Assembly (NCBI GenBank): GCA_015060685.1
Contig: SUXZ01000015.1
Span: 1 to 64,000, forward strand
Reading direction: 5' to 3'
Origin: Mediterranea massiliensis
GTDB lineage: Bacteria > Bacteroidota > Bacteroidia > Bacteroidales > Bacteroidaceae
DNA length: 64,000 nt
Part shown: piece by piece, positions 44,083 through 53,071 of the stretch
Layout: the number at the start of each line of letters is the position of its first letter
Position numbering within the stretch: the stretch's first letter is position 1
Program-made: the position numbers and the translations under genes
Notes under the pieces: model-generated
What the model saw: the letters and a program-made list of their open reading frames with translations, nothing else
Database searches by the model: none
What the model was told of the DNA's origin: nothing

Positions 44083-45537
44083 TTACGAATATCTTTTCAA
44101 GTGATTGCTGGGTATCAGCACGTATTGTTCGAAGTATTGTTGTGCTATCTGTATGCGTGCAAGGGGAGTGGCCTTGTCGAGTTTGGCATATATCTGGCTG
44201 ATAACCTCCTTCGGGAAGGTGAATGTAGCGTTTCGGTTGGCCTCTTCAAACTCCTTCCGCTTGTCTTGGTGCAAGTACACCAATGCAAGGTATTCGTTTA
44301 GCAACGGCAAGTCGCTGTTCAGTTCCTTAGCCATTTTGAAACTCTTTATAGCCATGTTCAAGTGTCCGGTTTCGGTGCATACACGTCCCAGGTCGAAGAG
44401 TGTCAGTGCGGTGGGCGACATCTTTACGGCCATCTCCCAAGCCAGTAGCGCTTCGGGTTCGCGGTCGAGCATCACCAGCGCAACACCATCTTGCAAGTAG
44501 GCATCCGAGAGGTCGGGCTGTATGTCCGTGGCCTTTGTAAAATAGTCGTGAGCAGCTTCGAAGTCGAGCTTCTCTATCATGCAAAGTCCCATGTTATACG
44601 CTCTATACCCCTCCATTCTGTAGTCCTTACCACGATTGGGGTCCTTCTCTATGCTTTGGAACAGGTCCATAGCCTCGTCGTATCTGCCTTCGTCCATCAG
44701 GTGCATGGCTTTCAGGTCGTTCCACGCCGCATCGCTCAGTGCTCCAATCTCATTCAGTTTGGCGTAGCACTTGAACGACTCTTCGTGGTTGTCCAGCGAG
44801 GCAAACGATTGTGCCTTGATGGTCAATGCTTCGCGATAGTTCTCGTCGCTCACCAAAGCATAGTCGCACGATTCGATGGCGTTGTTGAAAGCCTCTATGG
44901 CATAGTAGCATCGAGCTATGCCCGTCCAGTAAACGGGCGAGTAGGGGTTCATGTCTATCAGTTCGTTGTAGCAGCCAATGGCATCTTCGTACCTCTCTAC
45001 GTGGTAGTGGAAGTCGGCTTTCAAGGCCACCAAAGGCTCTTCGTGGCCGTATTTGGATTCGCCTATCTCCATCCACATGCTGGCCTCTACTATGTAGTCG
45101 TTGTCCAGGTAGGCATAGCAGATGTCGATGATGTTGTACAGTTCATCCTTGTCGTGTATGCGTTCGAACTGTTCTTTGGCTTCTTTTGTCCGTCCTTGTT
45201 GCAGCAAGATGTTTCCGCGAAGAATGATGGCGGGGTCGGAGTTGTTTGTATCCATCCTTTCCGACAATTCGTAGGCCTCTTCCACCTTCCCGTTGTCCAG
45301 CAGCAAGTGGCATTTCTCTATGAGCAATGCTTCGCTATCGGGATGCATGGACAGCCCGTCTTCCAATGCCTCTTCGGCTTGCGCCATCTGTTGGCGCATC
45401 ACATACCAATCGGTCAGGTCGGCATAGTCGTAGGCATCAAGATAGGGCGTGATGCCCTTCTCTTTGCTCTCTTCATACCGTTCGGCCAATTCTTGTAGCT
45501 CCCGCTCACGTCCTATTAAGAAGTTCTTTTTCGCCAT
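44083..45537 (-). CDS. Tetratricopeptide-repeat protein
   Basis: A 484-residue acidic protein without signal peptide, made up of about 12 TPR-like helix pairs (EEALEDGLSMHPDSEALLIEKCHLLLDNG, AIGCYNELIDMNPYSPVYWTGIARCYYAI, AHDYFTKATDIQPDLSDAYLQDG regions). It is probably a cytoplasmic scaffold. It lies 35 bp after glnS and 22 bp before the DedA gene. No enzymatic domain is seen. Confidence 0.88.
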   Translation of the reverse strand: MAKKNFLIGRERELQELAERYEESKEKGITPYLDAYDYADLTDWYVMRQQMAQAEEALEDGLSMHPDSEALLIEKCHLLLDNGKVEEAYELSERMDTNNSDPAIILRGNILLQQGRTKEAKEQFERIHDKDELYNIIDICYAYLDNDYIVEASMWMEIGESKYGHEEPLVALKADFHYHVERYEDAIGCYNELIDMNPYSPVYWTGIARCYYAIEAFNNAIESCDYALVSDENYREALTIKAQSFASLDNHEESFKCYAKLNEIGALSDAAWNDLKAMHLMDEGRYDEAMDLFQSIEKDPNRGKDYRMEGYRAYNMGLCMIEKLDFEAAHDYFTKATDIQPDLSDAYLQDGVALVMLDREPEALLAWEMAVKMSPTALTLFDLGRVCTETGHLNMAIKSFKMAKELNSDLPLLNEYLALVYLHQDKRKEFEEANRNATFTFPKEVISQIYAKLDKATPLARIQIAQQYFEQYVLIPSNHLKRYS

Positions 45538-45541
45538 TTCT

Positions 45542-45572
45542 ACACTAATCGCTAATCACCAATCGCTAATCG
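45542..45572. repeat. CTAATCRC-type short repeat at a gene end
   Basis: Tandem variants of CTAATCGC/CTAATCAC lie directly after the glnS stop. Similar tracts follow or overlap the stops at 25075 (about 25040-25080) and 52851 (about 52833-52872). Confidence 0.4.
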
Positions 45573-47312
45573 CTATTTATTTATCTTTCCCCAAGTATCC
45601 TTCAAGCCCACGGTGCGGTTGAATACCATCTTTTCTGGGGTAGAGTCCTTGTCTACGTTGAAGTAGCCGATGCGTTGGAATTGCAAGTAGCTGAGCGGTT
45701 TCATCTGGGCAGCATACTTCTCGATGTAGCAGCAAGGCAATACCTTGAGCGAGTCGGGGTTGATGATTTCCTTCATGGCGGTCAGTGCGTCGCATTGCTT
45801 CTCTTCGCGGATGGCGGCCAATTCGTCGCGTGGGTTTTCCACCTTCCACAAGCGGTCGTACAAGCGTACTTCGGCTTCCAGACAATGAGCGCAGCTCACC
45901 CAGTGCAGTGTGCCCTTTACCTTGCGGTTGGCACCTGGCATGCCGCTCTTGCTTTCGGGGTCGTATTCGCAATACACCTCTACTATGTTGCCTTCGTCGT
46001 CCTTCTTGCATCCGGTACACTTCACGATGTAAGCACCTTTCAGGCGCACTTCGCCGCCGGGAGTCATGCGGAAGAATTTCTTCGGAGCATCTTCCATGAA
46101 GTCGTCGCGTTCCATCCACAGTTCGCGGCTGAATTCGATGGTGTGACTACCTTCTTCAGGGCGTTCGGGGTTGTTGATGGCTTCCAGTTCTTCCACCTGT
46201 CCTTCCGGATAGTTGGTGATGATAAGCTTCACGGGGTTCAATACGGCCGATACGCGAGTGGCGCGTTCGTTCAAGTCTTCGCGCAAGGCACTTTCCAACA
46301 AGGCAAACTCGTTCAGTGCATCGTAAGTGGTGTAGCCAATCTTGTCGATGAACTTATGGATAGATTCTGGAGAATAACCACGACGGCGGAAACCGCAGAT
46401 GGTCGGCATACGGGGGTCGTCCCATCCGTTCACCAAACCCTCTTTCACCAAGGTCAGCAAGTTGCGCTTGCTCATCAGTGTGTAGCTCAAGTTCAGCTTG
46501 TTGAACTCGTATTGGCGTGGACGGTTGTCGTTCAAGTCTTCGCCCTTCTTCAGCCAATCGATGAAGAGGTCGTATAGTGGGCGGTGTACCACAAACTCCA
46601 ATGTACAGAGCGAGTGGGTTACGCCTTCGAAGTAGTCGCTTTGTCCGTGTGCAAAGTCATACATCGGATAGGCTTTCCAAGTAGTTCCGGTGCGGTGGTG
46701 CGGATGCTTCACTACACGGTAGATGATGGGGTCGCGGAAGTGCATGTTGGGGTTGGCCATGTCAATCTTGGCGCGTAGCACCATGGCACCCTCTTCAATC
46801 TCGCCGCTATTCATCTTGTTGAACAGTTCCAAGCTCTCTTCGATGGGGCGGTTGCGGTAGGGGCTTTCTGTACCGGGTTGGGTAGGTGTACCCTTTTGTG
46901 CGGCAATCTGTTCGCTTGTCTGCTCGTCTATGTAGGCCTTTCCCTCCTTAATCAGCTCGATGGCAAAGTCCCAAAGTTGTTGGAAATAGTCCGAGGCATA
47001 ATACTCGTTGCCCCATTGGTATCCCAACCATTGAATATCTTCTTTAATGGCTTCTACATATTCTACATCCTCCTTGGTAGGGTTGGTGTCGTCGAAGCGC
47101 AGGTTGCACACACCGCCGTGCTTGGCGGCAATGCCGAAGTCCATGCAGATGGCCTTGGCGTGTCCGATGTGCAAGTATCCGTTAGGTTCGGGCGGGAAAC
47201 GTGTCTGTACGCGGTTTCCGTTCTTGCCCTCTTTCAGGTCGTTTTCTACTATCTGTTCAATGAAGTTCAGGCTTTTCTTTTCGCCTGTTTCTTCGGTTTT
47301 CAGTTCAGTCAT
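45573..47312 (-). CDS. glnS: Glutamine-tRNA ligase
   Basis: Charges tRNA-Gln with glutamine; class I synthetase of 579 residues (E. coli GlnS 554). The HIGH motif is PPEPNGYLHIGHAKA (about 43-57), with the KMSKS-type motif as LMSKRNLL, and a C-terminal anticodon-binding double barrel ends VFNRTVGLKDTWGKI. A longer frame reaching 47387 passes through the -7 box at 47346-47353, so the ATG at 47312 was chosen. Confidence 0.95.
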   Translation of the reverse strand: MTELKTEETGEKKSLNFIEQIVENDLKEGKNGNRVQTRFPPEPNGYLHIGHAKAICMDFGIAAKHGGVCNLRFDDTNPTKEDVEYVEAIKEDIQWLGYQWGNEYYASDYFQQLWDFAIELIKEGKAYIDEQTSEQIAAQKGTPTQPGTESPYRNRPIEESLELFNKMNSGEIEEGAMVLRAKIDMANPNMHFRDPIIYRVVKHPHHRTGTTWKAYPMYDFAHGQSDYFEGVTHSLCTLEFVVHRPLYDLFIDWLKKGEDLNDNRPRQYEFNKLNLSYTLMSKRNLLTLVKEGLVNGWDDPRMPTICGFRRRGYSPESIHKFIDKIGYTTYDALNEFALLESALREDLNERATRVSAVLNPVKLIITNYPEGQVEELEAINNPERPEEGSHTIEFSRELWMERDDFMEDAPKKFFRMTPGGEVRLKGAYIVKCTGCKKDDEGNIVEVYCEYDPESKSGMPGANRKVKGTLHWVSCAHCLEAEVRLYDRLWKVENPRDELAAIREEKQCDALTAMKEIINPDSLKVLPCCYIEKYAAQMKPLSYLQFQRIGYFNVDKDSTPEKMVFNRTVGLKDTWGKINK

Positions 47313-47345
47313 ATAGCTATTTTTACTATTTATTTTTTCAACGTG

Positions 47346-47353
47346 CAAAAATA
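47346..47353 (-). promoter_or_regulatory. -7 promoter box for glnS
   Basis: Minus-strand TATTTTTG matches TAnnTTTG, 34 bp before the ATG at 47312. Confidence 0.5.
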
Positions 47354-47583
47354 GCATTATTTTTTCTGATATAGAAAAATCGGGCAAAGAATGTGGTGTT
47401 TACATAAAATATCGCCCCCGAAGTGGCTAATTTGCAAAATTAAACATATATTTGTCTCGGATAACCGCTGCGCTCTAAAATGGCCCTTTTTTAATGGAAA
47501 ATTTAAAAATTGTTCTAAAAATATGTTATATGACATGTTTTTTTATTTGGTTGGTACCTCCAAAAGGCTATATCTTTGCGCCG

Positions 47584-47668
47584 TTATCCTGAAAACAATC
47601 TTTTTTACCTTAAAAACTAATACCTATTGAAGACTGAAAAGGGTGCTTTGCGAAAAGCACCTTTTTTT
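47584..47668 (+). ncRNA. Candidate 85-nt small RNA or terminated leader upstream of ribE
   Basis: TTTG (47546-47549), 21-bp spacer and TATCTTTG (47571-47578) start a short transcript with no credible reading frame. It ends in a perfect eight-pair stem GGTGCTTT/AAAGCACC closed by a GCGA tetraloop, followed by seven T (47662-47668). The riboflavin synthase gene has its own promoter immediately after, so this is either an independent small RNA or a leader whose transcript is normally terminated. It lacks the conserved FMN-riboswitch sequences. The rest of 47354-47545 is AT-rich with nothing recognisable. Confidence 0.5.
47642..47668 (+). terminator. Intrinsic terminator with GCGA tetraloop
   Basis: The stem 47642-47649/47654-47661 is perfect, with a GNRA-type loop and seven T. 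Confidence 0.8.
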
Positions 47669-47696
47669 GTTATATACCCTCTTTTTTGTATCTTCG
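47666..47696 (+). promoter_or_regulatory. Promoter for ribE and the nitroreductase gene
   Basis: TTTG (47666-47669) overlaps the end of the preceding terminator. After a 19-bp spacer comes TATCTTCG (47689-47696, one mismatch to TAnnTTTG). The ATG is 27 bp downstream. Confidence 0.5.
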
Positions 47697-47722
47697 CACC
47701 CGATAAACAAACCATATATATT

Positions 47723-48325
47723 ATGTTTTCTGGAATTGTAGAAGAATGTGCCACCCTGGTGGCGTTGGAAAAAGAACAAGAGAATGTACACTTCACGTTG
47801 AAATGCTCGTTTGTCGACGAACTGAAGATAGACCAAAGCGTGTCGCACAACGGCGTTTGCCTCACCGTGGTGAAGATAGAAAACGGCACCTATACCGTGA
47901 CCGCCATGAAGGAAACCCTGGAACGCTCTAACCTGGGCTTGCTGAAGGTGGGCGACGAAGTGAACGTAGAGCGCAGCATGATGATGAACGGACGGCTTGA
48001 CGGACACATCGTGCAAGGACACGTTGACCAAACCGCCACTTGCATTGCCGTGGACGATGCTGATGGTAGCTACTACTTCACCTTCCAATATGCTTTCGAC
48101 AAGGAGATGGCACGTCGCGGATACATCACCGTGGATAAGGGTTCGGTCACTGTGAATGGCGTAAGCCTCACCGTCTGCAATCCCACCGACGACACTTTCC
48201 AAGTGGCTATTATACCTTATACATTCGAGCACACCAACTTCCATAACTTCCAGGTGGGCAGCGTGGTGAACATCGAGTTCGATATCATTGGCAAGTACAT
48301 CAGCCGCATAAGTCAATACCAATGA
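47723..48325 (+). CDS. ribE: Riboflavin synthase alpha subunit
   Basis: Catalyses dismutation of two 6,7-dimethyl-8-ribityllumazine molecules into riboflavin. The 200 residues form two lumazine-binding domains with the diagnostic start MFSGIVEE, the repeat pair DGHIVQGHVD and GVSLTVCNP, and the C-terminal IGKYISRI. The ATG at 47723 follows the promoter at 47666-47696. It overlaps the nitroreductase gene by 4 bp, so a flavin-making enzyme and a flavoenzyme are coupled. Confidence 0.95.
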   Translation: MFSGIVEECATLVALEKEQENVHFTLKCSFVDELKIDQSVSHNGVCLTVVKIENGTYTVTAMKETLERSNLGLLKVGDEVNVERSMMMNGRLDGHIVQGHVDQTATCIAVDDADGSYYFTFQYAFDKEMARRGYITVDKGSVTVNGVSLTVCNPTDDTFQVAIIPYTFEHTNFHNFQVGSVVNIEFDIIGKYISRISQYQ

Positions 48326-48867
48326 TGAACGATTTCCTCGCATTAGCCGCCGCCCGCCAAAGCGACCGTGCCTACGACATGAGTCGCCCCGTAGAGCCCG
48401 AGAAGTTGGCCAAGATTCTCGAAGCCGCCCGTCTGGCACCCTCGGCTTGCAACGCCCAGCCGTGGAAGTTTGTCGTGGTGACCGACCCCGAACTGTCGGT
48501 CAAGGTAGGCAAAGCCACCGCCGGCTTGGGGATGAACAAGTTTGCCAAGAATGCTCCCGTACACATTCTCATAGTGGAAGAGTCTATGAACATTACCTCC
48601 TACCTGGGTACCAAAATCAAGGACAAGTACTTTCCGTTGGTGGATATAGGCATTGCTTCTGCCCACATCACCTTGGCTGCCGAGTCGCTGGGGCTTGGTT
48701 CGTGCATCTTGGGCTGGTTCGATGAGAAGGCGATAAAGCAACTGGTAGGCATCCCTGCAGGCAAACGCCTGTTGCTCGACATCACCATTGGCTATCCTGC
48801 AAAAGCCAAGCGGAAAAAGTCGCGCAAACCCATCGAGAAGGTCGTGTCGTATAATACGTATAAGTGA
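48322..48867 (+). CDS. Nitroreductase family flavoprotein
   Basis: An FMN-dependent oxidoreductase of 181 residues. The FMN-binding N-terminal arginine region RQSDRAYDMSRPVEP, the helix LEAARLAPSACNAQPWKFVVV and the late GLGSCILGW are typical. The substrate is not predictable. Translation is coupled to ribE by an ATGA overlap. Confidence 0.88.
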   Translation: MMNDFLALAAARQSDRAYDMSRPVEPEKLAKILEAARLAPSACNAQPWKFVVVTDPELSVKVGKATAGLGMNKFAKNAPVHILIVEESMNITSYLGTKIKDKYFPLVDIGIASAHITLAAESLGLGSCILGWFDEKAIKQLVGIPAGKRLLLDITIGYPAKAKRKKSRKPIEKVVSYNTYK

Positions 48868-48872
48868 TTTGG

Positions 48873-50198
48873 TTATAAATCCTTCAGCAACACCTTGCCC
48901 GAACCGTTGTAGTACTCCTGGCGTGCTTGCAGCAGTACGTTCCATTGTTCGCTATAGGTATGGGCGATATCTATCTTGAAGTCTTCCGAGCCGCGTGTAT
49001 CTATGCGGTCGAGCAGCATGGCCACGTTCAGTTTATTGATGTCGATAGAGGGTTGGTAGGTGATGTCTTCACTCTTTTCGTCGCTGCTCACTTCGTGAAT
49101 AAGTTTTACATTTTCATCTTTCAGTTCGCGTAGCACCTTATTGGTCAGACTGATGGGTATCTGGCACTCTTCCGAGAGCTCCTGGGCAGAGTAGGGGGCT
49201 TCGTTGTTGGCAAATCGTTTGGTAATGCGCGACATGATGAGAATGGCAACAAAGTCGTGGTATCGGCGGCTGATGTTGCGTGTATCCTTGTCGAAACTGA
49301 AGTTGCGCAGGTTTTGGCTGGCATAGGTAAACTCGGCACCAAACAGGCAGATAGTCCACGAAATGTGTACCCATAGCAAGAACAAAGGCAGAGCGGCAAA
49401 ACTACCATAGATGGCGTTGTAGCGTGCTACCGAGAGCTGTCCGCTGATGTAGATGTATTGGAATGCCTGAAAAGCCGTACCGGCCAAGATGCCGGCTATC
49501 AGTGCGTGTCGGAACTTCACTTTTGTGTTGGGCATGAAGATGTAAAGGGCAGTGAACATGAACCAGGTGAAGACGAAAGGGATAAGCCTTACCAGGAACT
49601 TTCCGATAGGTGCCAGCAGGGTGAACTCTTCGATATTCTTCAGCATGGTACTCATAAAGATGGACAAACCTGCCGAAATGACAATCAAGATAGGCATGAG
49701 CAACAGCATGGATAGATAGTCGGTAGTCATGCGGAAGACACTGCGTGCTTTCTGCACCTGCCAAATGCGGTTGAAGGTTATTTCCATGTTGTTAATCAGG
49801 TTCAGCACCGTCCAAAGCAACATAATCAAGCCCACACCGATAAAGATGCCGCTTTTGGCTTGCGAAAGGTAGGAATCCACAAATTGGAAGATGACCTCCG
49901 TCGTCTCCGACGGACCACCGAAACCGCTGACAATCTGGCTCTTCATAATGTTGTCGAACCCGAATCCACGTGCAATGGCAAACAGAATGGCCAGGATGGG
50001 TACAAAGGCTAACAGCGTACTGTAAGTCAGTGCCGAAGCCTTGTTCATAATGCGGTCTTTGGTGAAGTGTGTGATGCACAAGTAGATGGTTTTGATGATG
50101 TTGTAGAGCGAAAAGGTTGTCTTGCCTACTTCATCTTCGGTGATGCGCCAAATGTCGTAAGTCAAAAACTTCCATATGCGTGCAATCCGTTGCTTCAT
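48873..50198 (-). CDS. YihY/virulence factor BrkB family membrane protein
   Basis: A 441-residue inner-membrane protein with about six helices in the YihY (former RNase BN) domain (about 35-300) and a C-terminal soluble part (about 310-441) that looks like a winged helix (APYSAQELSEECQIPISLTNKVLRELKDE). Its function is not established. It lies just downstream of rnpB in the same direction. Confidence 0.88.
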   Translation of the reverse strand: MKQRIARIWKFLTYDIWRITEDEVGKTTFSLYNIIKTIYLCITHFTKDRIMNKASALTYSTLLAFVPILAILFAIARGFGFDNIMKSQIVSGFGGPSETTEVIFQFVDSYLSQAKSGIFIGVGLIMLLWTVLNLINNMEITFNRIWQVQKARSVFRMTTDYLSMLLLMPILIVISAGLSIFMSTMLKNIEEFTLLAPIGKFLVRLIPFVFTWFMFTALYIFMPNTKVKFRHALIAGILAGTAFQAFQYIYISGQLSVARYNAIYGSFAALPLFLLWVHISWTICLFGAEFTYASQNLRNFSFDKDTRNISRRYHDFVAILIMSRITKRFANNEAPYSAQELSEECQIPISLTNKVLRELKDENVKLIHEVSSDEKSEDITYQPSIDINKLNVAMLLDRIDTRGSEDFKIDIAHTYSEQWNVLLQARQEYYNGSGKVLLKDL

Positions 50199-50235
50199 GT
50201 TGTTCCGATGGTTTTGAAAGGTAAAATAAAAAAGA

Positions 50236-50600
50236 AAACAGTTGGCCTATAAGCCGGGTTCTGTACCCTGCAAAAAATGCAAGGCGCTTGTCATTTATCT
50301 GCGTTGCATGTCACCATACAACTTTAGCGGTCTACCCTCCGACATTGGGCGAGCAACCCTTATAGCGCCGGTTTACATGACCTTACAACTCCTAAGACGC
50401 ACAGCACTTATGTCGCCATAAGCCTGGTGGGCTCTTACCCCACCTTCTCACCCTTACCACACAAGGTGGCGGTTATTTTCTTCTACGTTACTCTGCCTTC
50501 GCAAGCGGCTTTCTGTTAGGAAGTAGGATGCTCTGTGTTGCCCGGACTTTCCTCTCGTGTTTAAAACACCAGCGACAAGCCGTCCAACTGCTTTCAGCGT
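50236..50600 (-). ncRNA. rnpB: RNase P RNA, bacterial class A
   Basis: Catalytic RNA that matures tRNA 5' ends. On the minus strand the conserved GAGGAAAGTCCGGGC (near 50555-50541), the GGTGGGGTAAGAGCCCACC region, and the 3' ACAGAACCCGGCTTATAGGCC (about 50264-50244) are all present in order. The transcript begins just after a perfect -7 box TAACTTTG (about 50604-50611, minus strand) and ends at a T-rich tract near 50236. Ends are approximate to about 10 nt. Confidence 0.95.
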
Positions 50601-50652
50601 GCAAAGTTATAAAAAAGTGCTTATTCTATGTATAATATAGAAAGATTTTCTA

Positions 50653-50660
50653 ACTTTGTG
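50653..50660 (+). promoter_or_regulatory. -7 promoter box for the NlpC/P60-epimerase pair
   Basis: TAACTTTG matches TAnnTTTG exactly, 20 bp before the ATG. It is divergent from the rnpB promoter, which has the same -7 sequence about 45 bp away. Confidence 0.55.
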
Positions 50661-50679
50661 ACTTGTAAAACGGATAACA

Positions 50680-51678
50680 ATGAAGAAAAGAGTATTGTTT
50701 ATATTGCTTGCTTGTGTGCCTGCTTTTACTCTGTTGGCGCAAAGCAATGTATCGTCGCAACGTAGTGAAGAAAACGAACAAGGATGGGGCATCGTAAACC
50801 TGTCGGTGGCCAACTTGCACGAGAAAGCCGATTTTGCCTCCGAAATGATTACCCAAGCTCTGATGGGTATGCCCGTAAAGGTGCTGCAAACCGAAGGGTG
50901 GCACCGCATACAAACGCCCGACGACTACCTGTCGTGGGTACACAAGGCCGGCATACAGCTTTGTACACGCGCCGAACTCCATGCCTGGAATCGCGCCCGG
51001 AAAGTGGTGGTTACAGCCCCTCACGGCACGGTGTATAGCACCCCCAACAGCAAGTCGCAACCCGTGTCGGACGTGGTGGCAAGCAACCGCCTGAAACTGT
51101 TGGGCAAGAAGGGTAAATTTTACCGCGTAGGCTATCCCGACGGACGCGAAGGCTATCTGCACAAGTCGCTCGCCATGCCCGAAGCAACGTGGCGCAAGCA
51201 ACTGAAGCAAGATGCCGCCAGCATATTGCAGACAGCCCACCGTTTCATGGGCATCCCCTATCTGTGGGCGGGCACTTCTACTAAAGGGGTGGATTGTAGC
51301 GGATTTGTACGTGCCGTGCTGTTGATGCACGACATCATCATCCCCCGTGATGCCTCGCAACAGGCACGCGAAGGAGAGCGATTGGAGATAGCACCTGACT
51401 ATAACAACCTGCAACCGGGCGATTTGATTTTCTTCGGGCGTAAAGCTACAGACGGGCAGAAAGAACGGGTGGTACACGTGGCCTTCTACTTGGGTAACAA
51501 ACGCTTTATCCACTCGCAGGGCGACGTGCGTATCGGTAGCTTCGATCCACAAGACGAGCTGTTCGATGCCTTCAACCTAAACCGCCTGCTCTTTGCTACA
51601 CGTTTCCTTCCTTATATAAATAAGGTGGAGAAGATGAATACAACCGACAAGAATCCCTATTACAACATACAACCCTAA
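50680..51678 (+). CDS. NlpC/P60 cysteine peptidase with SH3 domains (murein peptide endopeptidase)
   Basis: The 332-residue secreted enzyme has a signal peptide ending LLAQ. Two bacterial SH3-type domains (about 37-165) precede the NlpC/P60 domain, with catalytic Cys206 in VDCSGFVRAV, His266 in VHVAFYLG and His278 in FIHSQG. Enzymes of this layout (YkfC-like) cleave gamma-D-Glu-diaminopimelate bonds and release L-Ala-D-Glu. It is directly followed, 15 bp on, by a dipeptide epimerase that would process that product. Confidence 0.9.
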   Translation: MKKRVLFILLACVPAFTLLAQSNVSSQRSEENEQGWGIVNLSVANLHEKADFASEMITQALMGMPVKVLQTEGWHRIQTPDDYLSWVHKAGIQLCTRAELHAWNRARKVVVTAPHGTVYSTPNSKSQPVSDVVASNRLKLLGKKGKFYRVGYPDGREGYLHKSLAMPEATWRKQLKQDAASILQTAHRFMGIPYLWAGTSTKGVDCSGFVRAVLLMHDIIIPRDASQQAREGERLEIAPDYNNLQPGDLIFFGRKATDGQKERVVHVAFYLGNKRFIHSQGDVRIGSFDPQDELFDAFNLNRLLFATRFLPYINKVEKMNTTDKNPYYNIQP

Positions 51679-51693
51679 ACAGACATAGGCACT

Positions 51694-52851
51694 ATGCAGA
51701 ACAGAAGAGATTTCCTGAAAACACTATCCCTGGCCACCGTTGGCGCAAGCGTCATGGGTGGCGGAGTACTTGCCTCGTGTGTGAACATCAACCGGAGCGG
51801 AGTGGGGGCGAAGATGAAGGTGCGCTGCTTCCCCTACGAATTGCAGCTTCGGCACGTATTTACCGTTGCCACCAACTCGCGCACCACTACTCAAGGTGTA
51901 CAGGTGGAGATTGAGTACGACGGCGTTGTGGGATATGGCGAAGCATCCATGCCGCCCTATTTGCAAAAGGAGCTTGGTACGGTGGAGAGTGTGATGGATT
52001 TTATCAACAACAAACTAGATTTGGCACAATTCAACGACCCCTTCCGTCTGGAAGAGATACTCGACTATGTAGATTCGCTATCCACGGGCGATGCTGCCGC
52101 AAAAGCCGCCATCGACATAGCCCTGCACGACCTGGTGGGCAAACTGATGGGGCAACCCTGGTATCGCATCTGGGGACTGGACAAGGAGAAGACACCCTCT
52201 ACCACCTTTACCATCGGCATCGATACGCCCGATGTGGTGAGGCAGAAGACGCGCGAATGTGCCGAACAGTTCAACATCCTGAAGGTGAAGCTTGGACGCG
52301 ACAACGACAAGGAGATGATTGAAACCATTCGCTCGGTAACCAACCTGCCCATTGCCATCGATGCCAACCAGGGATGGACGGACAGACAATATGCCCTCGA
52401 CATGATTCATTGGCTGAAGGAGAAAGGTATTGTGATGATAGAGCAACCCATGCCCAAAACACAGGTGGACGACCTGGCGTGGGTAACACAACACAGCCCC
52501 TTGCCGGTGTATGCCGACGAATCCATCCAACGCCTGGACGATGTGATTCGGATGAAGGGAGTCTGCTCGGGCATCAACATCAAGCTGATGAAGTGTACCG
52601 GCATGCGCGAGGCACACAAGATGGCCATCACCGCACGCGCCTTGGGCATGGATGTGATGATTGGTTGCATGACCGAAACCTCGTGTGCCATCTCGGCCGC
52701 CGCACAACTATCCCCTTTGGCCGACTTTGCCGATTTGGACGGTGCGCTGCTCATCTCCAACGACCGATTCAAGGGCATGGAGGTGGTGAACGGCAAAATT
52801 ACCCTGAACGACCTGCCCGGCATCGGCGTTAAACTAATAGCTAACCACTGA
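51694..52851 (+). CDS. Dipeptide epimerase, enolase superfamily (L-Ala-D/L-Glu epimerase-like)
   Basis: The 385-residue enzyme converts L-Ala-D-Glu to L-Ala-L-Glu in murein recycling. Catalytic features are the KxK motif LKVK (K197, K199), metal ligands D223, E250 and D275, and the second base K297 in INIKL. The N-terminus carries a twin-arginine-type motif (RRDFLK) followed by a lipobox LASC (Cys29), so it may be exported folded and anchored as a lipoprotein. It forms an operon with the NlpC/P60 peptidase. Confidence 0.9.
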   Translation: MQNRRDFLKTLSLATVGASVMGGGVLASCVNINRSGVGAKMKVRCFPYELQLRHVFTVATNSRTTTQGVQVEIEYDGVVGYGEASMPPYLQKELGTVESVMDFINNKLDLAQFNDPFRLEEILDYVDSLSTGDAAAKAAIDIALHDLVGKLMGQPWYRIWGLDKEKTPSTTFTIGIDTPDVVRQKTRECAEQFNILKVKLGRDNDKEMIETIRSVTNLPIAIDANQGWTDRQYALDMIHWLKEKGIVMIEQPMPKTQVDDLAWVTQHSPLPVYADESIQRLDDVIRMKGVCSGINIKLMKCTGMREAHKMAITARALGMDVMIGCMTETSCAISAAAQLSPLADFADLDGALLISNDRFKGMEVVNGKITLNDLPGIGVKLIANH

Positions 52852-53071
52852 TAGTTAGTCGCTAGTCACTATTTTAACATTTCAGCTATATTAAACAAAT
52901 GTAAAATAGTCACCTTTTGCCGTTAATCGCTGTTAAGTAGAAAGCGTGCATTGTTAAAAGAGGACAAAAATTTGTGACATTTGATGGTAGTAATTGTTTT
53001 TTGTTGTTCTTTTAACATCGAAAAGTTAAAATAAAACCGAATATTAACAGTTAAAACAATAATTGGAGAGT

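Noticed and set aside
47584..47668. FMN riboswitch ahead of riboflavin synthase
   Set aside because: The element is only about 85 nt and lacks the conserved FMN aptamer sequences, so only a generic small RNA/leader call is supported.
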